Numbered from the stretch's first letter, positions 24,643 to 35,184 are shown. The stretch: DNA of 64,000 nt from Alkalidesulfovibrio alkalitolerans DSM 16529 (GCF_000422245.1 NZ_ATHI01000030.1:1-64000), one strand, 5' to 3'. Numbers and translations: made by a program. The notes: a model not told the origin generated them from the sequence alone.

Positions 24643-26258
24643 CAGGAATTCAGGCTCAGGCTGTCGAGCTTGGCCAACTCGCGCCGCGCCGTGTAGAATT
24701 TGTAGAAGAACTTCAGGTCGTTGCCCGCCACGTTGCCCTGGCGCGCGAAGTCCGCTTCGCTACGCAGCGAAACCCCCGAGCCGTGCTTGTGCACGCAGGT
24801 CACGGTGCCGCAGTAGCCCACGCGATGGCCCTTGAGGCCGAATTGCAGGTCGTGGTCCGTGTCGTCGATCTGCGAGGGCGAGTAGCGGATGTCGAACCAG
24901 GGACATTCGCGCAGCGCGCTGACGCGCATCATGTGCTGGCAGCCCATGACCACGCGCGTGGGCCTGACCACGTCGTACAGCCCGATGTCGTATTGCATGA
25001 AGGGCACGGGCAGGCTGACGCGGATGACCTCGTCCGTGGCGATGCTCACGTCGCGGTAGAGATACTGCAGCAGCCGGAACTCGCCGGGAAAGACCACCTT
25101 GCAGCCGACGTTGGCGATGCGCTCGTCGGCCTCGGCCACGGTCAGGAAGTGGGCCAGCCAGTCGGGCTGCAAATCCACGTCGTCGTCGAGGAAGGCCACG
25201 TAGTCCGAGGCCCAGGTGTCCTCGTGGCTGATGAGCCAGTTGCGGGCCGCTGGCGCGCCGATGTTCACCGGCAGTTCGATGACCTCGGTGTGGTTGTGGG
25301 GCAAAAGCTCGGCCAGCCGTGCGGCCACGCTCTGGCTATCGTCGGTGCAGCCGTTCAGGAGCAGCTTCACGCGGGCGTCGGCGATGTCGCATCTGGCCAG
25401 GCTTTGCAGGGTCTCCGCCAGTACCTCGGCCTTGTTGTAACTGTAGAGATAGATGCAGACCTTCTTTTGGCCGGGCAGGGAGCGGTCGGGCGTGAAGGGC
25501 GCGGCCAGCTCGGCCAGCCTGAGCCTGACAGGCCGTTGCAATCCGTCCAGGGCCAGCGACTTGGCGTAGAGTTCGCGCGCGCCCTCGGCGTCGCCCTGCA
25601 TGCGCAGCATCTCGGCTGCGCGGTTGAGAGTGAATGGGTCGTCGGCCAGGGGCTCGACTTCGGGCCACAGGAGGGCGGCGGCAGCCGCGTCGCCAAGGCC
25701 CGCCAGATGGTTGAAGAGCCGCTTGGTCCACAGAGGCTTGAGCTGCGTGGGGCACCTGAAGAGGCGCGTCACCTCGCCCGGCCGCTTGCCCTCGAAGAAG
25801 TCGAGGGACAGCAGCAGGTCGGCCGCGAGCACGTACATGGGATGCTTGTGCAAGAGGGCCGTGGCGGCTCGTCTGATCTCCTCGCCCTGGTGGCGCATGG
25901 AGCCCTTGGCCAGGGCTTCCTGGATCGCGGGCTCGGCGTTGGTGGCCGTGACCACGGAAAGCGTTCTGGCCGCATCGGGCGAAAGCCCGGACTGTGCGGC
26001 CAGGTTCAGGATCGCCGGGTCGAAGGGCGCGAGCCGCGCGGCCGTGAGCAGGGCATGGTCAAGAAGCTTCTTGGCTCGGCTCTGGGTCGGGATTTTGGCT
26101 TCGCCGAGCATGCGGTTGAAAAAATTGACGGCCAGGGGCAGGTCGGCCTGGAAATTGTTGAGATAGTTGAGATAGTACGCGCAGGCGCCCTCGACCGGCA
26201 GGCAGTCGAGTTCGCTGCGCAGGCCCGTGGCGGCCTGCTGCGTGGTGTGTGCGGCCAT
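24642..26258 (-). CDS. GT2 glycosyltransferase with helical N-terminal region
   Basis: A 538-residue protein. Residues about 1-270 are alpha-helical and TPR-like (for example DAEGARELYAKSLALDG). From about residue 277 a family-2 glycosyltransferase domain starts with KKVCIYLYSYNKAEVLAETL and includes GAPAARNWLI and the DXD-type FLDDDVDLQPDW at about 371-382, then a histidine-rich acceptor segment DIRYSPSQIDDTDHDLQFG. It transfers a sugar from a nucleotide donor. It is translationally coupled to the downstream GT-B gene. The protein is longer than simple GT2 enzymes because of the helical part. Confidence 0.82.
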   Translation of the reverse strand: MAAHTTQQAATGLRSELDCLPVEGACAYYLNYLNNFQADLPLAVNFFNRMLGEAKIPTQSRAKKLLDHALLTAARLAPFDPAILNLAAQSGLSPDAARTLSVVTATNAEPAIQEALAKGSMRHQGEEIRRAATALLHKHPMYVLAADLLLSLDFFEGKRPGEVTRLFRCPTQLKPLWTKRLFNHLAGLGDAAAAALLWPEVEPLADDPFTLNRAAEMLRMQGDAEGARELYAKSLALDGLQRPVRLRLAELAAPFTPDRSLPGQKKVCIYLYSYNKAEVLAETLQSLARCDIADARVKLLLNGCTDDSQSVAARLAELLPHNHTEVIELPVNIGAPAARNWLISHEDTWASDYVAFLDDDVDLQPDWLAHFLTVAEADERIANVGCKVVFPGEFRLLQYLYRDVSIATDEVIRVSLPVPFMQYDIGLYDVVRPTRVVMGCQHMMRVSALRECPWFDIRYSPSQIDDTDHDLQFGLKGHRVGYCGTVTCVHKHGSGVSLRSEADFARQGNVAGNDLKFFYKFYTARRELAKLDSLSLNS

Positions 26259-26346
26259 GAAAACGTCCTTTCGTGCGGTAAAAGGTCGCGAACAGGCCGT
26301 GATTTGCAGGATCGATGCCAGCCGCCGTATGGCGGCCCGGGAACGC

Positions 26347-26748
26347 TCAGTCCTGCGCGGGCAGGAACTGCGCCCAGACTGTGCGCCTGCGCGGGCCGTC
26401 GTACTCGCACAGGAAGATGCGCTGCCATGTGCCGAGCTTGATCGCGCCGTCCTCCACGATCACGAGCAGGGAGGTTCCGGTCAGGGTGGTCTTCAGGTGC
26501 GCGTCGGAGTTGCCCTCGGCGTGCAGGTAGTCGCCGTGCAGCGGGATGAGGCGCTTGAGCGCCACGATCATGTCGCGCTGCACCGAGGGGTCCGCTCCCT
26601 CGTTGATGGTCAGGCCGCAGGTGGTGTGGGGCGAAAAGAGCAGGAGCGCGCCATTTCGTCCCCCCAGCGCGGCCAGGGCTGCGGCCGCCTCGCGGGTAAT
26701 GTCCGCCATCTGCTCGCGCGCCGTGGTGGCTACGCTGAATGAATACAT
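26347..26748 (-). CDS. yjbQ: YjbQ-family (UPF0047) protein
   Basis: A 133-residue compact protein with all family signatures: LLFSPHTTCGLTINE (about residues 36-50), LHGDYLHAEGNSDAHLKTTL (about 70-89) and GTWQRIFLCEYDGPR (about 106-120). The conserved histidines and the acidic residues of the supposed metal site are intact. The family has thiamine-phosphate-synthase-like activity in E. coli, but its physiological job is not settled. The ATG overlaps the stop of the hemerythrin gene by one base, so the two are co-translated. Confidence 0.9.
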   Translation of the reverse strand: MYSFSVATTAREQMADITREAAAALAALGGRNGALLLFSPHTTCGLTINEGADPSVQRDMIVALKRLIPLHGDYLHAEGNSDAHLKTTLTGTSLLVIVEDGAIKLGTWQRIFLCEYDGPRRRTVWAQFLPAQD

Positions 26749-27155
26749 CAGGAAAGCCCCTGGGTCTTGAGGTATTCACCCAGGCGCACGTCCGTGCCCT
26801 GGATGTGGCCGATCCACCAATCGGTCAGGAAGTCGAGCACTTCCAGGGAGAGGTCTTCCTTGCCGTCGGCCGCGTCCACGAGGAAATCCACGGTTTTGTG
26901 CACGAAGGTCCGGTGCTGGGCCGTGTGGTGCTCCGTGTCGGGATAACCGGCCTCGGCCATCAGCCGCTCCTCGTCGGAGAAGTGGTAGAGGCAGTAGTCC
27001 GAGATTTCCCGGATGAGCCGCGAGAGGATGTCCCTGTCCCGGCCTGCGGTGAAAGCCACGTAGAGTTCGTTGATCAGTCCGGTGAGCTTTTTGTGCTGTT
27101 CGTCGATGCGCTCGATGCCCAAGCACATCCCGTCGTCCCAGCGAATTGCGCTCAT
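26748..27155 (-). CDS. Bacteriohemerythrin
   Basis: A 135-residue protein with the full hemerythrin diiron ligand set: IDEQHKKL, YCLYHFSDEERLM, HHTAQHRTF and WWIGHIQGTDVRL. It binds O2 reversibly at a non-heme diiron centre in the cytoplasm and in Desulfovibrio is linked to oxygen sensing, delivery or protection. The ATG at 27155 has GGGGAG upstream; the frame extends to 27251 but without homology. It is coupled to yjbQ. A dispersed palindromic repeat lies 155 bases upstream, at the end of cbiET. Confidence 0.94.
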   Translation of the reverse strand: MSAIRWDDGMCLGIERIDEQHKKLTGLINELYVAFTAGRDRDILSRLIREISDYCLYHFSDEERLMAEAGYPDTEHHTAQHRTFVHKTVDFLVDAADGKEDLSLEVLDFLTDWWIGHIQGTDVRLGEYLKTQGLS

Positions 27156-27309
27156 GCATGCTCCCCTTCGGCGGCTGATTCGGGGCAGGCGGCGAATGCG
27201 AGTGCCTGTCCGCATGGAATCGACTTTAGCAGCCGCCACGGTCCGGGGCAATCCTCGGCGCGGGCTTTTGGCCGGAGCGATCTACCGACAGGCCGCACCC
27301 CATCGCTCC

Positions 27310-27430
27310 GCAGGCCGTTACACATGCACCAGATGCAAGGCGTACGAAAAGTTCAAGACTGACGCGAACAAATGCGCGAGGGCTGGATTTTCGCGGTAAC
27401 GCGGCAGATGATGCTTTGGGGACGGCCTGC
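27310..27430. repeat. Dispersed palindromic repeat, full copy with intact ends
   Basis: The element is flanked by exact inverted ends GCAGGCCGT (27310) and ACGGCCTGC (to 27430). Its interior shares GAAAAGTTCAAG, GCGCGAGG and GCGGTAACGCGGCAGATG with the copy at 50514. It overlaps the cbiET stop and probably terminates that operon. Confidence 0.75.
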
Positions 27431-28631
27431 TAAGGTTTGGCCGCGCTGATGACAAAGACCGGGTTGTGCCCCTTGAGCCGGAGGCCAGGCCCCAGCGTCT
27501 CGGACTGGCTGACCTGCACCTGCTGGATGGCCGCGGGCCAGCCGAGGTCCGCGAACACGGCCTGGGCGCGGGACAGGGATTCGAGCAGCACGGCATGAGC
27601 CGTGATGCGGCCGCCGGGCCGCAGGCGTTGGCAGCAGGCGCGCAGCACTGCCTCGCCCTGGCCCAGGCCGCCGCCCAGAAAGACGCGGTCGGGGTCGGGC
27701 AGCGGGCCGAAGACCTCCGGGGCCTCGCCCAGCACCGGGCGCACGGACCACGCGCCCGTGCGGCGAATGTTCTCGCGCAGCATGGCGAGCCTGCCGGGGT
27801 CGCGCTCCACGGCCACCACCTGGCCCTCGCTGGCCAGCACGGCAGCCTCCACGGAGACCGCGCCCGAGCCAGCGCCAACGTCCCAGACCACGGATTCGGG
27901 ATCGATGGAGAGCGCGGCCAGACCCACGGCGCGCACCGGCCATTTGGTGATCATGTCCGCCTCGTGGGCCAGTTCCTCGTCCGGAATGCCCAGGCGAAGC
28001 GAAAGAGGGGCCTTGCGGCGGCGCTCAAGCACGGCCATGTTCAGGGGCGAGAAACGCTCCGTGGCCGCGTGCTGCAGGGTGTAAAGCCCCACGCGCTCCG
28101 AGGGCATCTCCAAATCCTCGAAGACCCACATGCCGTAGGCGTCGGCCCCGCGCTCCAAGAGCGCGGTCGCGATGGTCGCGGGCGTGTGCTCCTCGTCGGT
28201 GAACACGGCCACGCGCTCGTACCAGGTCATGGCCGCGAAGAGCGGCGCGTGGTCGGCGCGGCCGTGCAGGGACACGGCGCGGATGTCGTGCCAAGGCAGG
28301 CCCATGCGCGCGGCCGCCGTCTGCAGGGTGGTCACGCCGGGATGGATGCGCACGGCGTCGCGGCCCATGGTCTCCACCAGGGTGCGGCCGATGCCGTAGA
28401 AGAGCGGGTCGCCGTCGGCCAGCACCACCACGCGAAGGCCCTTTGCGGCGCGCTCGCTCACGGCCGCGATGAAATCCTTGACCGGCGCGGAGATGACCAG
28501 CCGCTCGCCGCCCGCCTCGGGAAAGGCGGCCAACTGACGCTTGCCCCCGGCCAGCACCTCGGCCCGCGCGATGGCCTCGCGCGTGGCTCCGCACAACAGT
28601 TCGGCATTAAGCCCCAGGCCCACGACCTCGA

Positions 28632-28635
<4 letters not shown>
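27430..28635 (-). CDS. cbiET: Cobalt-precorrin-6Y/-7 methyltransferase-decarboxylase CbiET (CobL-like)
   Basis: A 401-residue fusion. Residues about 1-200 are a tetrapyrrole methylase (CbiE, C5 methylation), with LADGDPLFYGIGRTL and HPGVTTLQTAAARMG. Residues about 215-400 are a class-I SAM methyltransferase (CbiT, C15 methylation and C12 decarboxylation), with VVWDVGAGSGAVSVEAA and FLGGGLGQGEAVL. The protein acts in the anaerobic corrin pathway in the cytoplasm. The start overlaps the cbiD stop by 4 bases. Gene order cbiA-cbiD-cbiET with overlaps makes one operon. The stop lies inside a palindromic repeat. Confidence 0.95.
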
Positions 28636-29746
<1,111 letters not shown>

Positions 29747-29750
<4 letters not shown>

Positions 29751-31219
29751 GAAGCGCAGGCCTCCACCAAGTGGCGGGCCAGGGCGGGGTTGGAGCAGAA
29801 GTGCAGGTGGATGTAGGAGGCCACTACGTTGTGCGCGGCAAATCCCTCGGGCTTTTCGCGCGGGCCCTTGCGATCCTCCACGGCATAGAGCCCGGCTAGG
29901 TCGTAGGCCTCGTCCGGGAGCACGGAGTAGTGGAACTCGTGGCCGCGCGCCAGGGTTCCGGCCGGGCCCAGGATGCAGTCGCGCGTGGTCGTGACCTGGC
30001 GGTAGCCGAGCGCGGCGAAGCGTTCGGCCATGCGCGCGGACAAGGGGAAGACGCCGGACATCATGCAGGTCGAGCCGCGCGCGTCCCTGATCGACTCCAT
30101 GAGATACATGAAGCCGCCGCATTCGGCGTAGACCGGGCGTCCGTCCTCGGCGAAGCGCTTGATCTCGCGCCGAAGTCCGGCGTTGTTGGAGAGGTCGAAG
30201 GCGGAAAGCTCGGGATAGCCGCCGCCCAGGTAGAGGCCGTCCGCGCCCTCGGGCAGCTTCTTGTCGCTAACGGGCGAGAAGAAGACGAGCTCGGCTCCGG
30301 CATCTTCGAGCAGCCGCAGGTTTTCGCGGTAGTAGAAGCAGAAGGCTTGGTCCTGGGCCACGGCGATGCGCGCGACGTGCGCCTTGGGTCGCCGTGAGAG
30401 AGGCGCGGCAGAGGCTGCGCCGGGGGTGTCCGGCTCCTCGTCGGCGCGTGGTTTCTCGCCGGAGTCGTCCGCGAAGAACAGCGGTCCAGGGATGTGCTCG
30501 TCGTCCGCGCTCCACGTCCTGTTCTCGTTCACGGGCTGCACGACCATTTCCGGCAGGCCGGACAGGAGGGCGTCAAGGTCGATTCCTGCCTCCACCCAGT
30601 CCGCGAGGCGGGCGTACATGTCCTCGCCGGTCTCCTGGCCCATGGAAAGGCCCAGGTGGCGCGCGGGCAGGCCGATCTCCTCGGCGCGCGGCAGCATGCC
30701 GATGAGGTTCAGCCCGGCCGCAGCCAGCGCCTCGGACGCGATCTCGCCGTGCGCGGCCGAGCCGACGCGGTTCAGGAGCACCCCGGCGAAGGCCACCTCG
30801 GGGTCGAAATCGATGTAGCCGCCGACCATGGCCGCCACGGAACGGGCCATGGACGAGGCATCGGCCACGAGCAGCACGGGCGCATGCAGCCATTTGGCGA
30901 TCTCGGCCGTGCTACCCGCCTCGGACGAACCGGAGAAGCCGTCGAAGAGCCCCATCACGCCCTCGATGACCGCGACGTCAGCCCCTTGCGCGTGGCGCGC
31001 GAAGATGTCCTCCACGCTGAAGCGGCCGCACATCCAACCGTCGAGGTTGTGGGAGGGGCGGCCGCAGGCGCGTTCGTGGTGGCTCGTGTCGATGAAGTCG
31101 GGGCCGCACTTGAAGGGCGCGACGCGAAGCCCGCGCCGCGCGAGCGCGGCCATCAGGCCCACGGCCACGCTCGTCTTGCCGCACCCGCTGCGCGTTCCGG
31201 CCACGACCAGGGATTTCAT
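29747..31219 (-). CDS. cbiA: Cobyrinate a,c-diamide synthase CbiA
   Basis: A 490-residue amidotransferase. The N-terminal P-loop domain has VAGTRSGCGKTSVAVGLM (about residues 5-22) and FKCGPDFIDTSHH. The C-terminal glutaminase domain carries the nucleophile in YAECGGFMYLME near residue 366. It amidates the a and c side chains of cobyrinate using glutamine and ATP. The linker around residues 235-290 is longer and richer in Pro/Glu/Arg than usual. Only 39 bases separate the ATG from the upstream secreted-protein gene, and no cobalamin riboswitch fits there. Confidence 0.94.
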
Positions 31220-31258
31220 GCCCGGCAGGATAGGCCAAACCCGCGCCGGGGGGAAGGG

Positions 31259-31666
31259 CTACATGATGCCGATTGCACGTGTCCCGACGGGAGGGGATGA
31301 GGGGCTGCCATTGGGCCGCGGAGCGTCGCTGTCCGGGAATATGTCCTTGCCGCCCGGTCTCTTCACGCCGTCGGTTCCTTCGCTGCCCGAAGCTTCGCCC
31401 GTGTCGCCCGTTGCGCCCGTTGCGCCGGTCTTGCCGCTGCCGGATGTGTCGTCCGTGCTCCCTGACGAACTTGACCCAGGCCGTGTGACAGTCGGGTTCA
31501 TGCGCTCTTCACAGGCCTTGAGGCACTCGGCGTTGTCGTCGCACCGTTGCTGACAAGGCGTCAATTCGTGCGGCCATTCACGCATGGCACATGCATCCGA
31601 CGGTAAAAGGAACAGGGCGGCACAGAAAAAAATGGCGAACGAGCTCGAAGTAAATGCTCTTTTCAT
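31259..31666 (-). CDS. Small secreted protein with collagen-like tail
   Basis: An unrecognised 135-residue protein. Residues 1-27 form a clear signal peptide (MKRAF, hydrophobic SFAIFFCAALFLL, cut after DACA). The mature start has a four-cysteine cluster (CQQRCDDNAECLKACEER), suggesting two disulfides. The rest is low-complexity Ser/Gly/Thr with Gly-X-Thr triplets (GATGATGDTG), like a short collagen-like stalk. The ATG at 31666 has AGGAGG upstream; the frame extends back to 31894 only by overlapping the next gene. It lies 13 bases after that secreted-protein gene, so the two are probably one transcript. Confidence 0.72.
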   Translation of the reverse strand: MKRAFTSSSFAIFFCAALFLLPSDACAMREWPHELTPCQQRCDDNAECLKACEERMNPTVTRPGSSSSGSTDDTSGSGKTGATGATGDTGEASGSEGTDGVKRPGGKDIFPDSDAPRPNGSPSSPPVGTRAIGIM

Positions 31667-31679
31667 CGCTAAACCCTCC

Positions 31680-32279
31680 TTATTGTGCGGGTTTGGTGGC
31701 TGGATCGGTTGGAGGCCAGGGAAGGCGTTGCGGAAAATCAGGACGCTCGCGGCCGCCAACGTTGTCAGGACGCTCGCGGCCGCCAACGTTGTCAGGACGC
31801 CACCCGGCATCGCCGAGATCGGTCGGAACGGTGATGATCGCCTGTTCCTCGATGAGTTGGTCGAGCGCGTCCGTGGATGCGAACGCCGCGCCATCGTTCC
31901 ATTCCACGTAGAACCAATCTGCGGGGGTGTTGCCTGGGCGCTCGCGTGTCAGGACGTATCCACGGTTTAGGTCTGCAGTACTCATGTCTTCCGGCGAATC
32001 GGGCGGGAAGAAAGGCGGTTGGGCAAAATGGTAGCCGTCGTTGCCGAAATGGTACCTGCGAACGTAGAATGAAAAAGACTGGTCCCCCGCAACGACCCGT
32101 GAAAATCCCCAGGGAATTTTTTTGTCGTTGATGCGCAGATGTCCGTGCCTTGCTTCGGAGCGAGTTCCTTTGGCGCTGTAGGTCAGGGAGTGCTCGACGA
32201 CGGGGCCTTGGTTTTCTCCGGCTGCGGTGGGGATAGCCAGAACACAGACGAGAACAGTGAGCAGGATCAAACGGGACAT
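31680..32279 (-). CDS. Secreted protein of unknown function with a duplicated 9-residue motif
   Basis: A 199-residue protein with a signal peptide (residues 1-20, LILLTVLVCVLAIPTAAG). The mature part is beta-rich and aromatic (WGFSRVV, SFSFYVRRYHF, WFYVEWNDG), with no cysteines, and I recognise no family. Near the C-terminus RPDNVGGRE occurs twice in a row, encoded by a 27-bp direct repeat at 31739-31792, followed by a Pro-rich end. It heads a two-gene unit with the collagen-like protein. The 200-base upstream gap is AT-rich and contains a 21-bp palindrome that may be an operator. Confidence 0.7.
   Translation of the reverse strand: MSRLILLTVLVCVLAIPTAAGENQGPVVEHSLTYSAKGTRSEARHGHLRINDKKIPWGFSRVVAGDQSFSFYVRRYHFGNDGYHFAQPPFFPPDSPEDMSTADLNRGYVLTRERPGNTPADWFYVEWNDGAAFASTDALDQLIEEQAIITVPTDLGDAGWRPDNVGGRERPDNVGGRERPDFPQRLPWPPTDPATKPAQ
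31739..31792. repeat. 27-bp direct repeat inside a coding gene
   Basis: Two adjacent 27-bp copies beginning AGGACGCTCGCGGCCGCC, with a third partial AGGACG after them. The length keeps the frame, so copy number can change without breaking the protein. Confidence 0.85.
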
Positions 32280-32385
32280 GGTATCCTCCCGTTGCGCGTT
32301 GGGGCGGAAGGGACGCTCATCCGCTGGGGTCTATCCGTGAAGCAGCGGAAGCGGGGGAACGGTTTTGCCGCCCGGCGGGTTGTTT

Positions 32386-32406
32386 AAATTGTATTTAATA
32401 CAATTT
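32386..32406. promoter_or_regulatory. AT-rich 21-bp palindrome, possible operator
   Basis: AAATTGTATT and AATACAATTT are perfect 10-bp arms around one T. It lies about 107 bases upstream of the secreted-protein gene at 32279 (minus strand) and about 85 bases past the end of the hydrolase gene. The form fits a dimeric repressor site. Confidence 0.5.
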
Positions 32407-32492
32407 ACAGACTTGTTGATTGTTGGTCAAGCAGCGCTTTTAAACTGAGAATCCGTTGGAAACCCTGAAGGATAAAGCGATTGATTCAAGGA

Positions 32493-33287
32493 TCAAATCA
32501 CGAGCCGGGCCAGGAAGCGCTCCAGCATGGCGTTGATCTGCTCCGGAGCTTCCAGGGTCTGGAAGTGGCCGCACAGCGCGGTCTGGGCGAAGTGCGCCTG
32601 CGGGATCAGGCGGCGCAGGGCCTGCGGGTCGGTGCGGTGCCTGTGCGCGCCGACGTAGAGAAACGGGCAGCGCACGGCGCGCGCGGCCTGCTCGTAATCG
32701 GAATCGCGGAAAAGCGCGAAGAGCGCCGTGGTCACGTGGCGCGGAGTCCTGGCCAGCCGCGCCATGATCTCGGCGCGGCGCGCGGGATCGTCCTCGGCTG
32801 CGAAGAGCGGCTCGAAGAATTCACGCGGGAAGGGAGCCTCGGGATCGCGGCCAAGCCGCGCCAGCAGCGGATCGAGCCACAACTCGAAGCCCGGCTGGGG
32901 AATCAGGGTGGAATCGAGCGCCACGACCCCGGCCACCATGTCCGGCCGCGAGGCCGCGAGCCGCACGGCCAGCGCGCCGCCCAGGCTGTGGCCCACTGCC
33001 ACCACGCGCGGCGCGCCGATGCTCCGGCACAGGTGCGCCAAGTCGTCGGTCAGGGCGTGGAAGGTGTAGGAGGCGTCCTTGGGCGCGTCGCTCTCGCCGT
33101 GGCCGCGCAGGTCCGGCGCGATGCAGCGGTGCGCGGCCGCGAAGCGTTCGATCTGCGGCGCGAAGAAGGAGCGGTCGCACGAATTGCCGTGGATGAAGAG
33201 GAGGGCTGGCTCGCCGAGCCCGATATCCGTATAGGAAAGGCGCAATCCCTTGCGCACGATTTCGTTCATTCGCGCAGGATACGCCAT
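32493..33287 (-). CDS. Alpha/beta-fold hydrolase
   Basis: A 264-residue single-domain hydrolase with the full triad layout. It has the oxyanion turn LLFIHGNSCDRSFF (about residues 29-42), DLRGHGESDAP, the nucleophile elbow GHSLGG with Ser near residue 100, and a C-terminal ALCGHFQTLEAPEQ supplying the histidine (about 243). It is cytoplasmic, with no signal peptide. An in-frame ATG six codons later (33269) could be the true start; neither has a strong ribosome site. The substrate is not predictable (ester, lactone or haloalkane type). It stands alone, and transcription reads toward the secreted-protein gene pair. Confidence 0.85.
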   Translation of the reverse strand: MAYPARMNEIVRKGLRLSYTDIGLGEPALLFIHGNSCDRSFFAPQIERFAAAHRCIAPDLRGHGESDAPKDASYTFHALTDDLAHLCRSIGAPRVVAVGHSLGGALAVRLAASRPDMVAGVVALDSTLIPQPGFELWLDPLLARLGRDPEAPFPREFFEPLFAAEDDPARRAEIMARLARTPRHVTTALFALFRDSDYEQAARAVRCPFLYVGAHRHRTDPQALRRLIPQAHFAQTALCGHFQTLEAPEQINAMLERFLARLVI

Positions 33288-33608
33288 TTCATGCCCGACT
33301 GCGAGCGTCTATGCCGCTTTCGTCGGGCCGCTTGCGTCTCGGAACACAAGCAGTTACAAGTCCGCCATCCGCGAGCGGCGGAAAACGCCCGCCGAAAACA
33401 CCCACGTCGTCCCTCCCGTGCGCCATGTCCAGCGATCGCGTCATCGCCGTCGCGCCGGACTTTGCGAACGGCCTGCCGGGATCGGCCCCCCTTGCCAGGG
33501 GCGGTGTCAGGGCTTGATGACCGCGCCCCCCTGGGATAGGACAAACGTGTCCCGTCCCGCTCCAACGAATTTCAGACGCTCCCGCGCGGGCGAAGGATAA
33601 CGAACGAC

Positions 33609-34961
33609 ATGCCGCGATACCCCGTCATTGCCATCGTGGGCCGACCCAACGTGGGCAAGTCCACGCTCTTCAACCGCCTGCTCGGCAAGAACGTCGCCAT
33701 CACCCACGACCGCTCCGGCGTGACCCGCGACCGCATCTACGGCGAGGGGACCTTCGGTGGCCGCCGCGTGGCGCTCGTGGACACGGGTGGACTGGAGATG
33801 GAGTTCGCGGGCGACGACCCGATCTCCGACGGCATCATGGCCCAGGCCCGCGAGGCGGTGTGGGAGGCGGCCGCGATCCTCATGGTCGTGGACGGCCGCG
33901 AGGGCGTGATGCCCCTGGACGAGCGCGTGGCCGCCACGCTGCGCAAATCCGGCAAGCCCGTGCTCGTGGCCGTGAACAAGGTGGACGGCCCGGAGTTGGA
34001 CCAGCACCTGACGGCCGAATTCCATGCCCTGGGCTTTCCCCTTGCGCCGGTCTCGGCGGCCCATGGCCACGGCGTGGCCGACCTCAAGGAGCGGCTGGAG
34101 TCCGAGCTTCTGGCGCACGTTGTCGAAGAGGACGAGAACGAGCCGGAAGTGGAGCGCGGGCTTCGCATCGCCTTTCTGGGCAAGCCCAACGCGGGCAAGT
34201 CGAGCATCGTCAACGCCATCCTGGGCGAGGCGCGCTGCATCGTCAGCCCCGAGGCCGGGACCACGCGCGACGCGGTGGATGTAACCCTGGAGCGCAAGGG
34301 CAAGCGCTACACCTTTGTGGACACGGCCGGGGTGCGCAAGCGCGCCCGCATCGACGACAGCCTGGAGCGCTTTTCCGTGACGCGCGCCCTGACCACGGCC
34401 AAGCGGGCCGACGTGGCCGTGCTGGTCATCGATGCCGAGCAGGGCGTCAACGTGCAGGACAAGAAGCTTCTTTCCTTCATCGAGGGCGAGAAGACGCCCT
34501 TCATGGTGGTCATCAACAAGGTGGACCTCTTCGAGCGCGAGGAGCGCAAGAAGCTCAAGAAGGCCGTGGAGGAGGAACTGCGCATGGTCGGTCACGCGCC
34601 GGTGCTCTTCACCTCCACGGTAACGGGCGAGGGGCTGAGCAAGATCCTCTCCACGGCGGAGAAGATCACGGCCGAGTGCGACATCCGCATCCCCACGGGC
34701 GAGTTGAACCGGGCCATGCGCGAGGCCCTGGCGCGCTATCAGGCCCCGGTCATCAAGCGCCGCCGAGCCAAGTTCTACTACCTGACCCAGGTGGAGACCA
34801 ACCCGCCGACCTTCGTTTTCTTTGTCAACAACCCGGAGCTGGTCAAGGACAGCTACAAGAAGTATCTGGAAAAGACCCTGCGCAAGCTTTTCGGGATCGG
34901 CACCGCGCCCATCCGCATCCACTACCGCGCCAGCCGCGACTCGGAGCAGAAGTGGGAATAG
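33609..34961 (+). CDS. der: GTPase Der (EngA)
   Basis: A 450-residue protein with two tandem GTPase domains. The first has GRPNVGKSTL (about residues 11-20), DTGG and NKVD. The second has GKPNAGKSSI (about 188-197), DTAG, NKVD. A C-terminal KH-like domain contains YRASRDSEQKW at the very end. Der acts in 50S ribosome assembly and is essential in most bacteria. The start is supported by the G1 motif lying eight residues in. A tRNA-Ser gene follows 86 bases downstream. Confidence 0.97.
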   Translation: MPRYPVIAIVGRPNVGKSTLFNRLLGKNVAITHDRSGVTRDRIYGEGTFGGRRVALVDTGGLEMEFAGDDPISDGIMAQAREAVWEAAAILMVVDGREGVMPLDERVAATLRKSGKPVLVAVNKVDGPELDQHLTAEFHALGFPLAPVSAAHGHGVADLKERLESELLAHVVEEDENEPEVERGLRIAFLGKPNAGKSSIVNAILGEARCIVSPEAGTTRDAVDVTLERKGKRYTFVDTAGVRKRARIDDSLERFSVTRALTTAKRADVAVLVIDAEQGVNVQDKKLLSFIEGEKTPFMVVINKVDLFEREERKKLKKAVEEELRMVGHAPVLFTSTVTGEGLSKILSTAEKITAECDIRIPTGELNRAMREALARYQAPVIKRRRAKFYYLTQVETNPPTFVFFVNNPELVKDSYKKYLEKTLRKLFGIGTAPIRIHYRASRDSEQKWE

Positions 34962-34990
34962 CAGCAAGCCGTGAAAAACGAATCCCGGCC

Positions 34991-35019
34991 TTGACAGGCA
35001 GGGGTGCGCAATTTAGGGA
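34991..35019 (+). promoter_or_regulatory. Possible promoter of tRNA-Ser
   Basis: A perfect TTGACA (34991-34996) is followed after 17 bases by TAGGGA, a weak -10. An 18-bp perfect GC palindrome (35026-35043) lies between it and the tRNA and may be part of the 5' leader. Confidence 0.45.
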
Positions 35020-35047
35020 AGTGTTCCCGCGGCGCGCCGCGGGCAAC

Positions 35048-35142
35048 GGAGAGGTGGCCGAGCTCGGCTGAAGGCGCACGCCTGCTAAGCGTGTATAGGG
35101 GCAAAACCTCTATCGTGGGTTCAAATCCCATCCTCTCCGCCA
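35048..35142 (+). tRNA. tRNA-Ser (GCU anticodon)
   Basis: GGAGAGG pairs with CCTCTCC at 35132-35138, followed by discriminator G and an encoded CCA. The anticodon loop CTGCTAA gives GCU, decoding AGC/AGU. The long variable arm (GTATAGGGGC...CCTCTATC) is the class-II form expected of tRNA-Ser. The TTCAAAT T-loop is intact. Confidence 0.96.
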
Positions 35143-35152
35143 CGCTGACAAT

Positions 35153-35184
35153 GCAAGGGACCCTCGCGGTCCCTTGCTTTTTTT
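35153..35184 (+). terminator. Intrinsic terminator after tRNA-Ser
   Basis: GCAAGGGACC and GGTCCCTTGC are perfect 10-bp arms around CTCGC, followed by seven T residues. Confidence 0.95.
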
